From: Candidatus Gastranaerophilales bacterium
Lineage (GTDB): Bacteria; Cyanobacteriota; Vampirovibrionia; Gastranaerophilales; Gastranaerophilaceae
Length of the DNA: 64,000 nt
Direction of reading: 5' to 3'
NCBI GenBank assembly: GCA_944325635.1
Contig: CALVBD010000008.1
Span: forward strand, 17,970 to 81,969
In this document: positions 9,205 through 16,721 of the stretch, piece after piece
How the letters are laid out: each line of letters opens with the position of its first letter
Position numbering within the stretch: the first letter of the stretch is position 1
The notes under the pieces: model-generated
Database searches by the model: none
What the model was told of the DNA's origin: nothing
The model's input: the letters and a program-made list of their open reading frames with translations, nothing else
Translations under genes and position numbers: made by a program

Positions 9205-9236
9205 GAAAAAAGAGTTCCAGATGGAACTCTTTTTTA
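9205..9236. terminator. Bidirectional terminator
   Basis: AGAGTTCC (9211-9218), loop AGAT, GGAACTCT (9223-9230), with A tract before and T tract after. It sits just past the prepilin stop and can end transcripts from both sides. Confidence 0.75.
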
Positions 9237-9241
9237 CTACT

Positions 9242-9982
9242 CTATCTAATAAAATCACCCCAATAGGATTGTTTCTCATTCTTAGGACTAATATCCTGCA
9301 AAGCATAAAACGCACATGTAACATCAAGTTCAGGGTGCGTAGCGTATGGCGAACATCTTTCAGGCCCGGTAAAGAAAAATTGCTGCTCCCAGCCCATAGC
9401 ATTTTCTCTCGGATTTGTTTTATGTTCCTGTCCCATAGGTATTACAAGTCCGTCCGTTGTAAACTGAAATACAAAAATATCTTTCCCCCATGTGTTAGGC
9501 TTTTTCATGCCGTTAACATCAATACAAAATACAGGGCCATTTTCACCTGCATTTGGCGGATTATTAAAGAAAAATAATTTACCTGATGCATCTTTCCAAA
9601 AGCCGCCGTCATCACATATTATTGTTGACGATCTTATTCCGCCCATATTACGGATAACATACGGCATTTTAGCAGAAACATCCGCATTTCCATCAGCGTA
9701 TGTATAGGTGCTTACCTGTCTTGCACCGTTGAAATAACTCATAAATTCACGTGCATAGTCGTTCACACTTTTTCGGGAGGACCATTCGGAAAAAGAGACT
9801 TCGTGTTCTGCATAAAACTGCTGGCTTACCTGATTAACCTCACTGAATGCAGTTTTAAGACGGGCCTGAAGTTCTTTCTTCTGAACTCCTTGAACTATTG
9901 CCGGCAATGTTAAAGAAGCAATAACACCTATTATACCCAGCGTAAGCAACACCTCTGACATTGTAAAAGCTTTTTTCATCAT
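9242..9982 (-). CDS. Prepilin-type N-terminal cleavage/methylation protein (pseudopilin)
   Basis: A 246-residue secreted pilin-like protein. Its N-terminus KKAFTMSEVLLTLGIIGVIA is a type IV prepilin leader: a short basic peptide, a cleavage point, Glu at +5 and a long hydrophobic helix. The globular part (QKKELQARLKTAFSEVNQV, later DDGGFWKDASGKLFFF and FCIDVNG) is typical of pseudopilins abundant in gut cyanobacterial relatives. The start region overlaps the ffh stop (AAATGATG). GGAGG inside the end of ffh serves as Shine-Dalgarno, best spaced to the second ATG. A peptidase (PilD) must act elsewhere in the genome. The protein could belong to a pilus, secretion or uptake system. Confidence 0.85.
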   Translation of the reverse strand: MMKKAFTMSEVLLTLGIIGVIASLTLPAIVQGVQKKELQARLKTAFSEVNQVSQQFYAEHEVSFSEWSSRKSVNDYAREFMSYFNGARQVSTYTYADGNADVSAKMPYVIRNMGGIRSSTIICDDGGFWKDASGKLFFFNNPPNAGENGPVFCIDVNGMKKPNTWGKDIFVFQFTTDGLVIPMGQEHKTNPRENAMGWEQQFFFTGPERCSPYATHPELDVTCAFYALQDISPKNEKQSYWGDFIR

Positions 9983-11367
9983 TTGAACCTCCGCATCATC
10001 GACATTGCCTTATTAAGGGCATGTTTGCCCATCTTACTGTTCAGACCGGGCAAACCTTTACCCATCATGTTTTTGAAATCGCTCATACCTCTCATCATCA
10101 TCCGCATTTGTTCGAATTGTTTTATAAACTGATTGACTTCGGCTAAATCCATGCCGCAGCCTTTTGCAATTCTTTTTTTACGGCTTGTATTCATGATATC
10201 AGGATTTTCTCTCTCCTCAGGCGTCATACTCTGAATAAAAACTTCCATTTTCTTAAACTGTTTTTCACTTTCATGGGAAAGCTTTTGTCTGTCGTCTTTT
10301 CCAATTCGGATGCCGGGAAGCATACCCAGAAGCTGATCCATTGAACCAAACATTTTCATCTGCTTTTGCATTTTCAGAAAATCGTTATAAGAAAAGTTCG
10401 ACTTTCTCATTTTTTCTTCAAGCTCCAGAGCTTGCTTTTCATCAAAAACTTCCTGAGCACGTTCAACAAGCGATACGATATCCCCCATACCTAAAATCCT
10501 CGTTGCCATACGTTCAGGATAAAAATCTTCCAGAGCATTAAGCTTTTCACCGGTACCTGTCAATTTAACAGGTTTTCCTGTGCAATATGCGACACTCAAT
10601 GCAGCTCCGCCTCTTGAATCCCCGTCAAGTTTAGTAAGAACCAGCCCTGTAAGTGAAAGCTGTGCGTCAAAATTCTCAGCAACATTTACTGCTTCCTGTC
10701 CTGTCATGGAATCAATCACAAGAAGTTTTTCATGAGGATTAAAAATTCTGTCTATCAAAAGGAGTTCGGCCATCATGTCAGTATCAATCTGCAATCGCCC
10801 GGCAGTATCTAAAATTACAACATTAAAACCTTTTTCTTTCGCGTAATTAATTGAACCTTGAACAATATTTTGAACATTCTTTTCATCCGGAATGGTAAAA
10901 ACTTCAACTCCGATTTCACTGCCTAGAGTTTGCAATTGAGAAATCGCAGCAGGACGATAAACATCACAAGCAACAAGGAGAGGATTTTTACCTTCCTTTT
11001 TCAATTTAACGGCTAACTTTGCAGAAGAGGTCGTCTTACCTGAACCCTGAAGTCCAAGCATCATTATCAAAGAAGGATGTCCTGACAAATCAAGAGGTTT
11101 AAGTTCTTTACCAAGAAGGTTAACGAGTTCGTCATGCACAATTTTAACAAGCTGCTGCGACGGATCTACACCCTGCACGACATTTTCACCTTCGGCTTTA
11201 TCCTTAACTGCAGAAATAAACGCCTTAACTACACGTAAATTGACATCAGCTTCCAAAAGTGCACGACGGATTTCACGCATTGCTTCCTGCATATTTTCCT
11301 GCGTTAATTCCTGTCCTCTTGTTTTATGGATTATGTCGCGTAATCGGTCGCTTAAGTTATCAAACAT
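9979..11367 (-). CDS. ffh: Signal recognition particle protein Ffh (SRP54)
   Basis: The GTPase of the signal recognition particle binds signal sequences at the ribosome and SRP RNA and docks with FtsY. The 462 residues are family length. The N domain (1-90) is followed by the G domain with P-loop GLQGSGKTTSSAKLA (about 108), DVYRPAAISQL, DTAGRLQ (about 190) and TKLDGD (about 248). The methionine-rich M domain is at about 320-462. The message probably starts close to the ATG: TGATATAAT ends 16 bases before it, leaving a leader of about 9 bases. It is coupled to the prepilin gene downstream. Confidence 0.97.
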   Translation of the reverse strand: MFDNLSDRLRDIIHKTRGQELTQENMQEAMREIRRALLEADVNLRVVKAFISAVKDKAEGENVVQGVDPSQQLVKIVHDELVNLLGKELKPLDLSGHPSLIMMLGLQGSGKTTSSAKLAVKLKKEGKNPLLVACDVYRPAAISQLQTLGSEIGVEVFTIPDEKNVQNIVQGSINYAKEKGFNVVILDTAGRLQIDTDMMAELLLIDRIFNPHEKLLVIDSMTGQEAVNVAENFDAQLSLTGLVLTKLDGDSRGGAALSVAYCTGKPVKLTGTGEKLNALEDFYPERMATRILGMGDIVSLVERAQEVFDEKQALELEEKMRKSNFSYNDFLKMQKQMKMFGSMDQLLGMLPGIRIGKDDRQKLSHESEKQFKKMEVFIQSMTPEERENPDIMNTSRKKRIAKGCGMDLAEVNQFIKQFEQMRMMMRGMSDFKNMMGKGLPGLNSKMGKHALNKAMSMMRRFK

Positions 11368-11437
11368 TTTATACCCGTAATTACATTATATCACGGGAAT
11401 ATGAATTTAACAACTTATAAAAGACTTTTATAATAAA

Positions 11438-11785
11438 TTAATAATCGTCATCATCATTCGATTTTGCAGGTTGATTTTTTAAGCGTTCCTGTTGCTCACG
11501 CTTTTCTTCTTCTTCTAACTGCCAACCGAGTCTCTCAATTTCCCGTAGACGTTTTTTATCAGACCCCATTAGCTCACTGCCTGCTGCAAATGCCCATTTT
11601 GCAAGATATTTTAAAGATTTAAGGGTACTCGGATGCGGTACATCATCAAATTCCGGGTCCACAAAAGGATTGATACCGTAATCCTCACTAAAACCAAAAG
11701 TTATACCGGCACGATTCCGGTTGTTGTTAGAATTTTGATATATACTGTGGCTTGACTTGTAACCTGTAACAGCGCTTATTTTCAT
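11438..11785 (-). CDS. Small hypothetical protein with ITFGF N-terminal motif
   Basis: A 115-residue protein that I do not recognise. An Asn-rich, low-complexity N-terminus (SIYQNSNNNRNRAG) leads into ITFGF at about residues 29-33. A short central helix (LKYLAKWAFAAGSEL) and a very charged E/R/Q coiled tail ending DDDDY follow. A similar short Asn-rich start followed by an aromatic xFx[AF] motif occurs in two other proteins here (51677-54667 and 57216-57869), so this may be a lineage-specific sorting tag. A GGG purine run lies 8 bases before the ATG and TATAAT further upstream. Confidence 0.65.
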   Translation of the reverse strand: MKISAVTGYKSSHSIYQNSNNNRNRAGITFGFSEDYGINPFVDPEFDDVPHPSTLKSLKYLAKWAFAAGSELMGSDKKRLREIERLGWQLEEEEKREQQERLKNQPAKSNDDDDY

Positions 11786-11950
11786 ATTATTCCCTTGTCT
11801 TTATTGAATTATAACCCCTAATAAAAAAATTATGCTACCCATGTAACAAAAAATTTACATATATTAACATGACTAAACTTATCTGAAAAATCTAAAAACA
11901 TCATAAAAACGAATGATTTAATTTCAAAAGTCGTCTGCTAATATAAAACC

Positions 11951-12023
11951 ATACTCCTTAGAGACTAAGATACACATATCCCTAATCAACAGCTATGCAC
12001 CTCAAAGTACATAGCTTTTTTTT
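11951..12023 (+). ncRNA. Candidate small RNA with own promoter and terminator
   Basis: An extended -10 TGCTAATAT (11936-11944) is followed by about 73 bases without an ORF. These end in a strong terminator, AGCTATG (11991-11997) paired with CATAGCT and eight T. A small CTTAG/CTAAG hairpin lies near the 5' end. No family was recognised and there is no clear -35. Confidence 0.4.
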
Positions 12024-12126
12024 GTGAATTTGCGTGCGGCAGAAATGTATTACTCAAAAATTCCAGGAACAAATAACCCCGAAAATGGGGACTTATATAG
12101 CACATTCCACTCAAAATGGCTAAAAT

Positions 12127-12244
12127 TGTCACCCTGAACTGGCTGCAAAATCAGTTAAGCTGATGGCGAAACGTGATTTTATGCCCCTACCTGATGTTTC
12201 AGGGTCTCGTTGTTTTGAGATGCTGAAACAAGTTCAGCATGACA
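12127..12244. repeat. REP-like palindromic repeat
   Basis: Modules GTCACCCTGAAC, TTTCAGGGTCTC, GAGATGCTGAAAC and GTTCAGCATGAC form nested inverted repeats. This is the widespread bacterial repeat type built from GTCA(CT)CCTGAAC. With the candidate RNA, it accounts for most of the 11786-12348 gene-free stretch; AT-rich sequence fills the remainder. Confidence 0.6.
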
Positions 12245-12295
12245 GTATTACGCATATTTAGTGGAAACTTGTATATTATTCCCCCAAAAGGAATA

Positions 12296-12323
12296 TTGAC
12301 AAAAGATATTGAGCAAGTAGAAT
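12296..12323 (+). promoter_or_regulatory. Promoter of tRNA-Ser
   Basis: TTGACA (12296-12301), 16-base spacer, TAGAAT (12318-12323), 25 bases before the mature tRNA 5' end. Confidence 0.75.
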
Positions 12324-12348
12324 AGAATTACATCCGATAAATTTGCTC

Positions 12349-12438
12349 GGAGGAGTGCCAGAGCGGTTGATTGGAGCGGTCTTGAAAACCGTCGTACGTG
12401 CGAGCGTACCGTGGGTTCGAATCCCACCTCCTCCTCCA
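12349..12438 (+). tRNA. tRNA-Ser (anticodon UGA), integration target
   Basis: Acceptor GGAGGAG (12349-12355) pairs with CTCCTCC (12428-12434). The anticodon loop CTTGAAA gives UGA. A long variable arm (TACGTGC..GCGTA) marks a class II serine tRNA. The T arm is GTGGG-TTCGAAT-CCCAC. CCA is encoded at 12436-12438. The last 21 bases before the C of CCA recur exactly at 21721-21741, so the present 3' end was supplied by the integrated element. Confidence 0.95.
12415..12435 (+). repeat. attL core (21-bp direct repeat)
   Basis: Identical to 21721-21741. It spans the T loop to the discriminator base of tRNA-Ser, so integration leaves the tRNA intact. Confidence 0.9.
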
Positions 12439-12445
12439 TTTAGAA

Positions 12446-12468
12446 AGAGCCTGAAAAGGCTCTTTTTT
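12446..12468 (+). terminator. Terminator after tRNA-Ser
   Basis: AGAGCC, loop TGAAAA, GGCTCT and a T tract. The same hairpin with its flank AGTGCGTTT recurs at 21952-21982. Confidence 0.8.
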
Positions 12469-12522
12469 AGTGCGTTTTTACCCCATTATTAAATCGTGAA
12501 AATTGCTCAATTTTGCCATTTA

Positions 12523-12538
12523 GGGGGCTGTTTGGGGG
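12523..12538 (+). repeat. Candidate integrase arm site, left
   Basis: GGGGGCTGTTTGGGGG is identical to 21586-21601 and in the same orientation. It lies 88 bp inside attL. G-rich motifs are rare in this AT-rich element. Confidence 0.5.
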
Positions 12539-12762
12539 TTACAAAAGAAAAATGTTGATTTTATTGGATTTTAGAAAATCCAGCCCTTTGTCATGCGTAC
12601 AAATATTCTTGTGCAAATTTTAATAAATATGCGTTATTATTAATAAATTTTTAAAATCAACAGGTCTTAAACCCTTTCATACCAATCGAAGTCAAGGATT
12701 TGGGAGCAAGATTTTTTGAATATTTCTATAATAAGTTCATGTTAGAAAAATCGGAGGCAAAA

Positions 12763-13137
12763 ATGTTCCAGACAGAAGATGAATTTATTATTCTTAGTGC
12801 AATAAAAATCGGCTTAAATAATACAGAAATAAAAGAAAAATTTGGCATTGAACTAATCAAAAACGATTCAAGACTTAATGCTTTATATCAAAAATATGGT
12901 GTATGTAGCATAAATGAACTTTTACAGATTGCTGATTTGAAGAAAGTTGAAGTTCTGCCAAAAGAAAAAATCCCATATTACCAGTATGAAGGTTCAGAAC
13001 TTGTCCATAAAATCAAAATTTGTAAAAAAGATATGATTAATCTGATTAAATTTTTTGAGAATGTATCAGACAGTGAACAAGAATATGAAATAATGAAATT
13101 ATTTGACCGAATTGAAATCAAAAAATTAAACAGTTAA
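12763..13137 (+). CDS. LuxR-type HTH-like protein of the element
   Basis: This 124-residue protein starts at the third in-frame ATG, because CGGAGG lies 7 bases before it and nothing similar precedes the earlier ones. Residues 1-60 (EFIILSAIKIGLNNTEIKEK, then LNALYQKYGVCSINELLQIA) resemble the LuxR/sigma-4 helix-turn-helix pattern, although with an unusually long turn. The C-terminal half is charged and unrecognised. It may regulate the envelope-protein operon that faces it; the two genes overlap by 4 bases at their 3' ends. Confidence 0.55.
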   Translation: MFQTEDEFIILSAIKIGLNNTEIKEKFGIELIKNDSRLNALYQKYGVCSINELLQIADLKKVEVLPKEKIPYYQYEGSELVHKIKICKKDMINLIKFFENVSDSEQEYEIMKLFDRIEIKKLNS

Positions 13138-13553
13138 TTTGCAGTTTCTTCTAAAGCCTGTTCATATTCTGCATCACTAAGAGGTGTACTAAAAAATCCG
13201 CCATATTCACCTTCTTCAAGAAAATTAAATACTTCGCCTGTAGGTAAGAACAAAAGATTAATTTTCTCTGAAGTTTCCTTGCAGTAACCCCAACTTCTAA
13301 CCATAAGTCCAACATCAGTAACACTTGTTATACAACCGCCGTTTTTTATGACATCTGCATATAATTTTCTATAATCAGCATTATTTTTACAGGTTTGAAC
13401 ATTATGACTCCACCTAATACAAATTTCTTCATCACTTTGACCTAATTTGTAGCGATTATTAGTTTGGAAATTCCCTAAATTTGCATAAGTTAATCCTCCT
13501 GCCAATAAGATAAGTCCTGCAACTGATAAAGTAATAATTCTTTTTCTATCCAT
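13134..13553 (-). CDS. Exported or membrane-anchored hypothetical protein
   Basis: Last gene of a three-gene minus-strand operon on the element. The 139 residues begin with MDRKRIITLSVAGLILLAGG, a signal peptide or anchor. The exported part has four cysteines (CIRW, TCKN, GGCIT, GYCKE), so disulfide bonds are possible. The family is not recognised. It lies 9 bases downstream of the next gene and is probably cotranslated. As element cargo it could alter the envelope, for example by blocking superinfecting phage; that is speculation. Confidence 0.65.
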   Translation of the reverse strand: MDRKRIITLSVAGLILLAGGLTYANLGNFQTNNRYKLGQSDEEICIRWSHNVQTCKNNADYRKLYADVIKNGGCITSVTDVGLMVRSWGYCKETSEKINLLFLPTGEVFNFLEEGEYGGFFSTPLSDAEYEQALEETAN

Positions 13554-13562
13554 TTTTATCCT

Positions 13563-14393
13563 CTAAATTTTTGGGAAGGTAACATTTTTGAGTTTCTCGG
13601 AAGTACTTTCACGATTTTTTTGAAATTTAATAGCCTGTTTTTCGCTAGGGAACAATAAATCACTCGGTTTGTAATGCCTGTTATCTATCCCGAAAGTCAT
13701 TAATTTTTTTGCATCTTCATAGCTTACACCATATTTAATCCTCAATTTATAAACAAGTTTAAATAAATCACAAAGGTCGGTAGATGAATAAATTATTTCT
13801 TCATAGCTCCGCTTTTTTGTTTTATAAATATCCTCTCTTTGTGCTGTTGCAATTACGTTTTCAAGTTGAGAATTTTCAGGATAAGGGTCATAAACAACAT
13901 CTTTATAAGTTGCAATGCCACGACCGATAGTTTCAATTCTTTTTCCATTTATAACCAGATAGTCATCACCGTTTTTATCTTCCTGCAAGGATATTTTTTC
14001 ACCTTTAGGTGTAGTTACCGTAACTTGTTTTACAATAATTGACTTGTTTGCCTGTCTAATTCGTTCTTGCTCTTGTTCTTGTTTTTTATGTTCTTCAAAA
14101 GACTGTCCAATGGCAGACAGAACTTCTAATTGTTTTTTCATAGTATAAATGTAATTTTTTGCCATCATAGAAGTCATAACTTCATAATGACATAAATCAC
14201 CATAACAGGCTTCTGTTTCAACAAGACCGCTAGGCATACTTTTTATTCGATACGTGCCAACGACCTCGCCTTCGGAATAAAAAGTAGTTGTATTGCCTAC
14301 TGTTTTATATGTAACGTTTTCACCTGCAAATACTATGCTTTGCATAAATAAAATTATTAGCGTTATTGAAAAAATTGTTTTTAAGGATTTAAT
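13563..14393 (-). CDS. Exported hypothetical protein, probable AUU start
   Basis: About 277 residues with a signal peptide (IKSLKTIFSITLIILF..VFA, then GEN). An in-frame ATG exists at 14411, but the strong Shine-Dalgarno AGGAGGT (14405-14399) lies downstream of it. The codon at proper distance (6 bases) is ATT at 14393, which also gives a normal signal peptide. The mature part includes a Q/E/K coiled region (EEHKKQEQEQERIRQ) and a small beta region (VTTPKGEKISLQEDKNGDDYLVINGKRI). The family is not recognised. Its start lies inside the end of the upstream gene, so translation is coupled. Confidence 0.6.
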   Translation of the reverse strand: MKSLKTIFSITLIILFMQSIVFAGENVTYKTVGNTTTFYSEGEVVGTYRIKSMPSGLVETEACYGDLCHYEVMTSMMAKNYIYTMKKQLEVLSAIGQSFEEHKKQEQEQERIRQANKSIIVKQVTVTTPKGEKISLQEDKNGDDYLVINGKRIETIGRGIATYKDVVYDPYPENSQLENVIATAQREDIYKTKKRSYEEIIYSSTDLCDLFKLVYKLRIKYGVSYEDAKKLMTFGIDNRHYKPSDLLFPSEKQAIKFQKNRESTSEKLKNVTFPKI

Positions 14394-15112
14394 AATAGAC
14401 CTCCTGCACATTCAAGTATATCAATCAGACCTTTTTGCATAGTTTGAGAAAATTTAGACGGAACTTTATCTATAGAAACTCCCAATTCCTCTGCTCTTAA
14501 AAATTTTTTATATAACTTCATTGTTTCTTTGACATACTTTTCAATCTTCTTTTCATCCTGAACATTACTTGGAATTAATGCAATTTCTCTTAATTTAATA
14601 CTGCCATGTGGAATATCTGGAAAATATCCGGATATACTTACAACATTTCGCAATTCTCTTGGTTCTTCAAAATAAGGATTATCTGTATTTGAATAATCCC
14701 TAACCGCTATTGCAGCAACACATATATTGTGTTCCGAATCATACAATAATGGTGTTTTTAATTTTTTATAGGCAGTGCTGTTAAAAATTCCTCCGTATAA
14801 ATTGCAGGAAATAAAATTTTTATCCGCTGTTTTAGGAATAATCACTTTAGGAAAGACATCATTAGTTATCTCTTCCTTATATGCTATACCTACAAATTCT
14901 GTATCAAAAGTTTTAATTTGAATATCTTTACCTATATTATCAGCCCAACTATCATAAAAAGCCTGAATTGTTGCACTTGATGACTCCCGTTTGGGGGTTG
15001 ATTTTTGTTTTGGGAAATTAGAGGGTACTGAAGAATTTAAGTCGGCAGCAAATGCAATAGGTGCAAATAGAACTAAAGCTGTTATTACTAATATCTTTAA
15101 ACCTGTTTTCAT
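14381..15112 (-). CDS. Exported hypothetical protein
   Basis: First gene of the envelope operon. I place the start at 15112, where AGGAGG lies 5 bases upstream; the longer frame to 15148 lacks one. The signal peptide MKTGLKILVITALVLFAPIA ends FAA before DLNSS. The mature 220 residues have a conserved-looking middle (FDTEFVGIAYKEEITNDVFP, FISCNLYGGIFN) but match no family that I know. It ends with a stop 13 bases past the Shine-Dalgarno of the next gene. Confidence 0.65.
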   Translation of the reverse strand: MKTGLKILVITALVLFAPIAFAADLNSSVPSNFPKQKSTPKRESSSATIQAFYDSWADNIGKDIQIKTFDTEFVGIAYKEEITNDVFPKVIIPKTADKNFISCNLYGGIFNSTAYKKLKTPLLYDSEHNICVAAIAVRDYSNTDNPYFEEPRELRNVVSISGYFPDIPHGSIKLREIALIPSNVQDEKKIEKYVKETMKLYKKFLRAEELGVSIDKVPSKFSQTMQKGLIDILECAGGLLLNP

Positions 15113-15193
15113 TAAACCTCCTTTTAATAAATTCTTCTTTAAACGCAAACTTTTTTATAAAAGCAGAACTATTACACTCTATTATTCATAATT

Positions 15194-15225
15194 AAAAACT
15201 CTTTGTCAAGTTATAAAGAGTTTTT
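15194..15225. promoter_or_regulatory. Hairpin containing an operator-like motif
   Basis: AAAAACTCTTT pairs with AAAGAGTTTTT. The loop side carries TTTGTCAAGTTATA (15202-15215), 13 of 14 bases identical to TTTGTCAAGTGATA at 16402-16415. It separates the divergent envelope operon and the small XRE gene. Confidence 0.5.
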
Positions 15226-15279
15226 AGTTTCGTTATTTTAAGAGGATTAATAGATTATTATAAGAGCAATGAGGGCAAA

Positions 15280-15603
15280 ATGGAAAATAACATAGATATC
15301 AAGAAACTTTTAGGCAAACGAATCAAAGAACTCCGTCAGCGAAAAAACTTAACACAGGAACAACTTGCTGAGATGATTGATGTCGGTGAGAGAAATTTAA
15401 GCAAGATTGAATGCGGAAATAACTTTGTTACAGCTGAAACGCTTTCAAAAATTATAACTGCCCTTGAAGTCGAACCAACAGAACTTTTTAACTTCAAACA
15501 TCTTGATGAAAAAGAAGAACTAAAAAAGGAATTAATGGAAGCTATCAGGACTGAGCAAGTTGATATTAAGTTGATGTATCAGTTTTATAAAAGTATAAAA
15601 TAG
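15280..15603 (+). CDS. XRE-family transcriptional regulator (Cro/CI-like)
   Basis: A 107-residue DNA-binding protein. Residues 9-70 form a lambda-repressor-like HTH: LGKRIKELRQRKNLTQEQLAE, then VGERNLSKIECGNNFVTAETLSKII. The tail is a charged helix (EEELKKELMEAIRT-like) that may dimerise. It faces the other XRE gene tail to tail, and the operator-like motif upstream of it is shared with the region upstream of the excisionase. It may switch the element between quiescence and excision. Confidence 0.85.
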   Translation: MENNIDIKKLLGKRIKELRQRKNLTQEQLAEMIDVGERNLSKIECGNNFVTAETLSKIITALEVEPTELFNFKHLDEKEELKKELMEAIRTEQVDIKLMYQFYKSIK

Positions 15604-15662
15604 TTATATAAGTTTATATCTGGTATTTTCATAAATTTTAATTTACATAATTTTATGAAAAT

Positions 15663-16325
15663 TTAAAATTTCTCTTCTATATCATTATCCTCTTGTAAAA
15701 GTTTCAATATAATTGAACTATCTTTTTCTTGATAGATTGGGTATTCAAAATGATATTTACCCTCTTTAAATTCTTTTTTTATCCTGTTTAATATTTGTAA
15801 TAATCTCAACTCAGCAATTTTGTCTAACTTATCAGCTCTTATCATTTCGGGATAAGGTAGTGGATTGTCTTCATTAACTATGCGAAATTCTCCGTTACGG
15901 TCTGCCCTTGCTCCAAAATCAGTTATAAAGAAATCAATTAGACATAGTAAAAATTTCCAACCATACCCAGTTTCAAAAATGTTATTTATAACTCCTATAT
16001 GAGTTAAACCTACTTCTTGCCTGTATTTTAATTCTTTTATAACAGTATCAGATAGTCCTAATTCCCTTGCTATAACTTGATGTTCATATTGAGAACTATG
16101 ATTTTTTACGTCTGTTAAATACTCTATTGGAACATTAAATAATTTGCTGTATGCTTGAATGATTTCTATAGAAGGGTATTTCTTTGCCCGCTCTATGCTA
16201 CAAATGTATTGATGTGTTACTCCAAGTTTGTCGGCAACATCTTTTTGTTTCCAATTTTTTTCTGTTCTTAATTTTTTAAATCGTTTTCCAAAAACTTTGT
16301 CTTTCTCGGTTATCTTTTTTGTCAT
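15663..16325 (-). CDS. XRE-family repressor-like regulator
   Basis: A 220-residue protein with an N-terminal HTH (residues 11-66: FGKRFKKLRTEKNWKQKDVADKLGVTHQYICSIERAKKYPS). The remaining 150 residues are not an S24 peptidase domain; no Ser/Lys pair is evident, so SOS self-cleavage is unlikely. It is divergent from the excisionase-primase operon across 138 bases with TTGACAA (16376) and TTTGTCAAG (16402) in inverted orientation, a likely operator. It is a good candidate for the element's master repressor. Confidence 0.75.
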   Translation of the reverse strand: MTKKITEKDKVFGKRFKKLRTEKNWKQKDVADKLGVTHQYICSIERAKKYPSIEIIQAYSKLFNVPIEYLTDVKNHSSQYEHQVIARELGLSDTVIKELKYRQEVGLTHIGVINNIFETGYGWKFLLCLIDFFITDFGARADRNGEFRIVNEDNPLPYPEMIRADKLDKIAELRLLQILNRIKKEFKEGKYHFEYPIYQEKDSSIILKLLQEDNDIEEKF

Positions 16326-16375
16326 TTTTACCTTACTAAACTATTGGTTTATTATTTCTAATTATAAACTGATAG

Positions 16376-16415
16376 TTGACAATTTATCCCTAAAGTATTG
16401 ATTTGTCAAGTGATA
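16376..16415. promoter_or_regulatory. Candidate operator between repressor and excisionase
   Basis: TTGACAA (16376-16382) and its inverse TTGTCAA (16403-16409) are separated by 20 bases. The right half extends to TTTGTCAAGTGATA, shared with 15202-15215. It overlaps a possible -35. Confidence 0.5.
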
Positions 16416-16463
16416 CAGGAATAATAGAAGAGGTTGAATAAATTAAAGAAAGGAGAAATATTT

Positions 16464-16721
16464 ATGCAACAGCAATTTATTATTCCCCGCTTAAAAACTA
16501 TAAGTGAAGCTTCAAAAATTGTAGGACTTGCAAAGTATCACATACGAAAACTTGTCTTGCAAGGCAAAATCAAGTTTGTCCGCTCTGGAGTCAAGTACCT
16601 CTTAAATATGGACAGCTTAATTAATTATCTGAATAACGGCGATGATGCCACAGTATCAGATAGCAACAGTAGTAGAAAAATAAATGTAAAAGGAGATTAT
16701 TATGACAAAAACAGAATCTAG
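16464..16721 (+). CDS. Excisionase-like MerR/AlpA helix-turn-helix protein
   Basis: This 85-residue protein starts at 16464, after AAAGGAG; the ATG at 16434 has no such site. Residues 11-55 (ISEASKIVGLAKYHIRKLV, LQGKIKFVRSGVKYLLN, MDSLINYL) follow the excisionase-family winged helix pattern, in which a lysine-rich wing follows the recognition helix. Such proteins bend DNA at att sites to favour excision. It overlaps the primase gene by 20 bases, so both are made together. Confidence 0.75.
   Translation: MQQQFIIPRLKTISEASKIVGLAKYHIRKLVLQGKIKFVRSGVKYLLNMDSLINYLNNGDDATVSDSNSSRKINVKGDYYDKNRI

Larger units (their letters stand above)
12439..12762. other. Left end of the element, non-coding
   Basis: It contains the tRNA terminator, the sequence CATTATTAAAT (12484, also at 21688) and the 16-bp direct repeat at 12523-12538. 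The remainder is AT-rich with no gene that I can support. Confidence 0.6.

Noticed and set aside
9173..9577. 134-residue plus-strand ORF
   Set aside because: It is antisense to the prepilin gene and starts within a terminator region.
12248..12439. 63-residue minus-strand ORF starting MEEEVGFEPTVRS
   Set aside because: It is the antisense reading of tRNA-Ser, a well-known false ORF.
15663..16325. S24-type self-cleaving repressor
   Set aside because: No cleavage site or Ser/Lys catalytic pair is visible in the C-terminal region.
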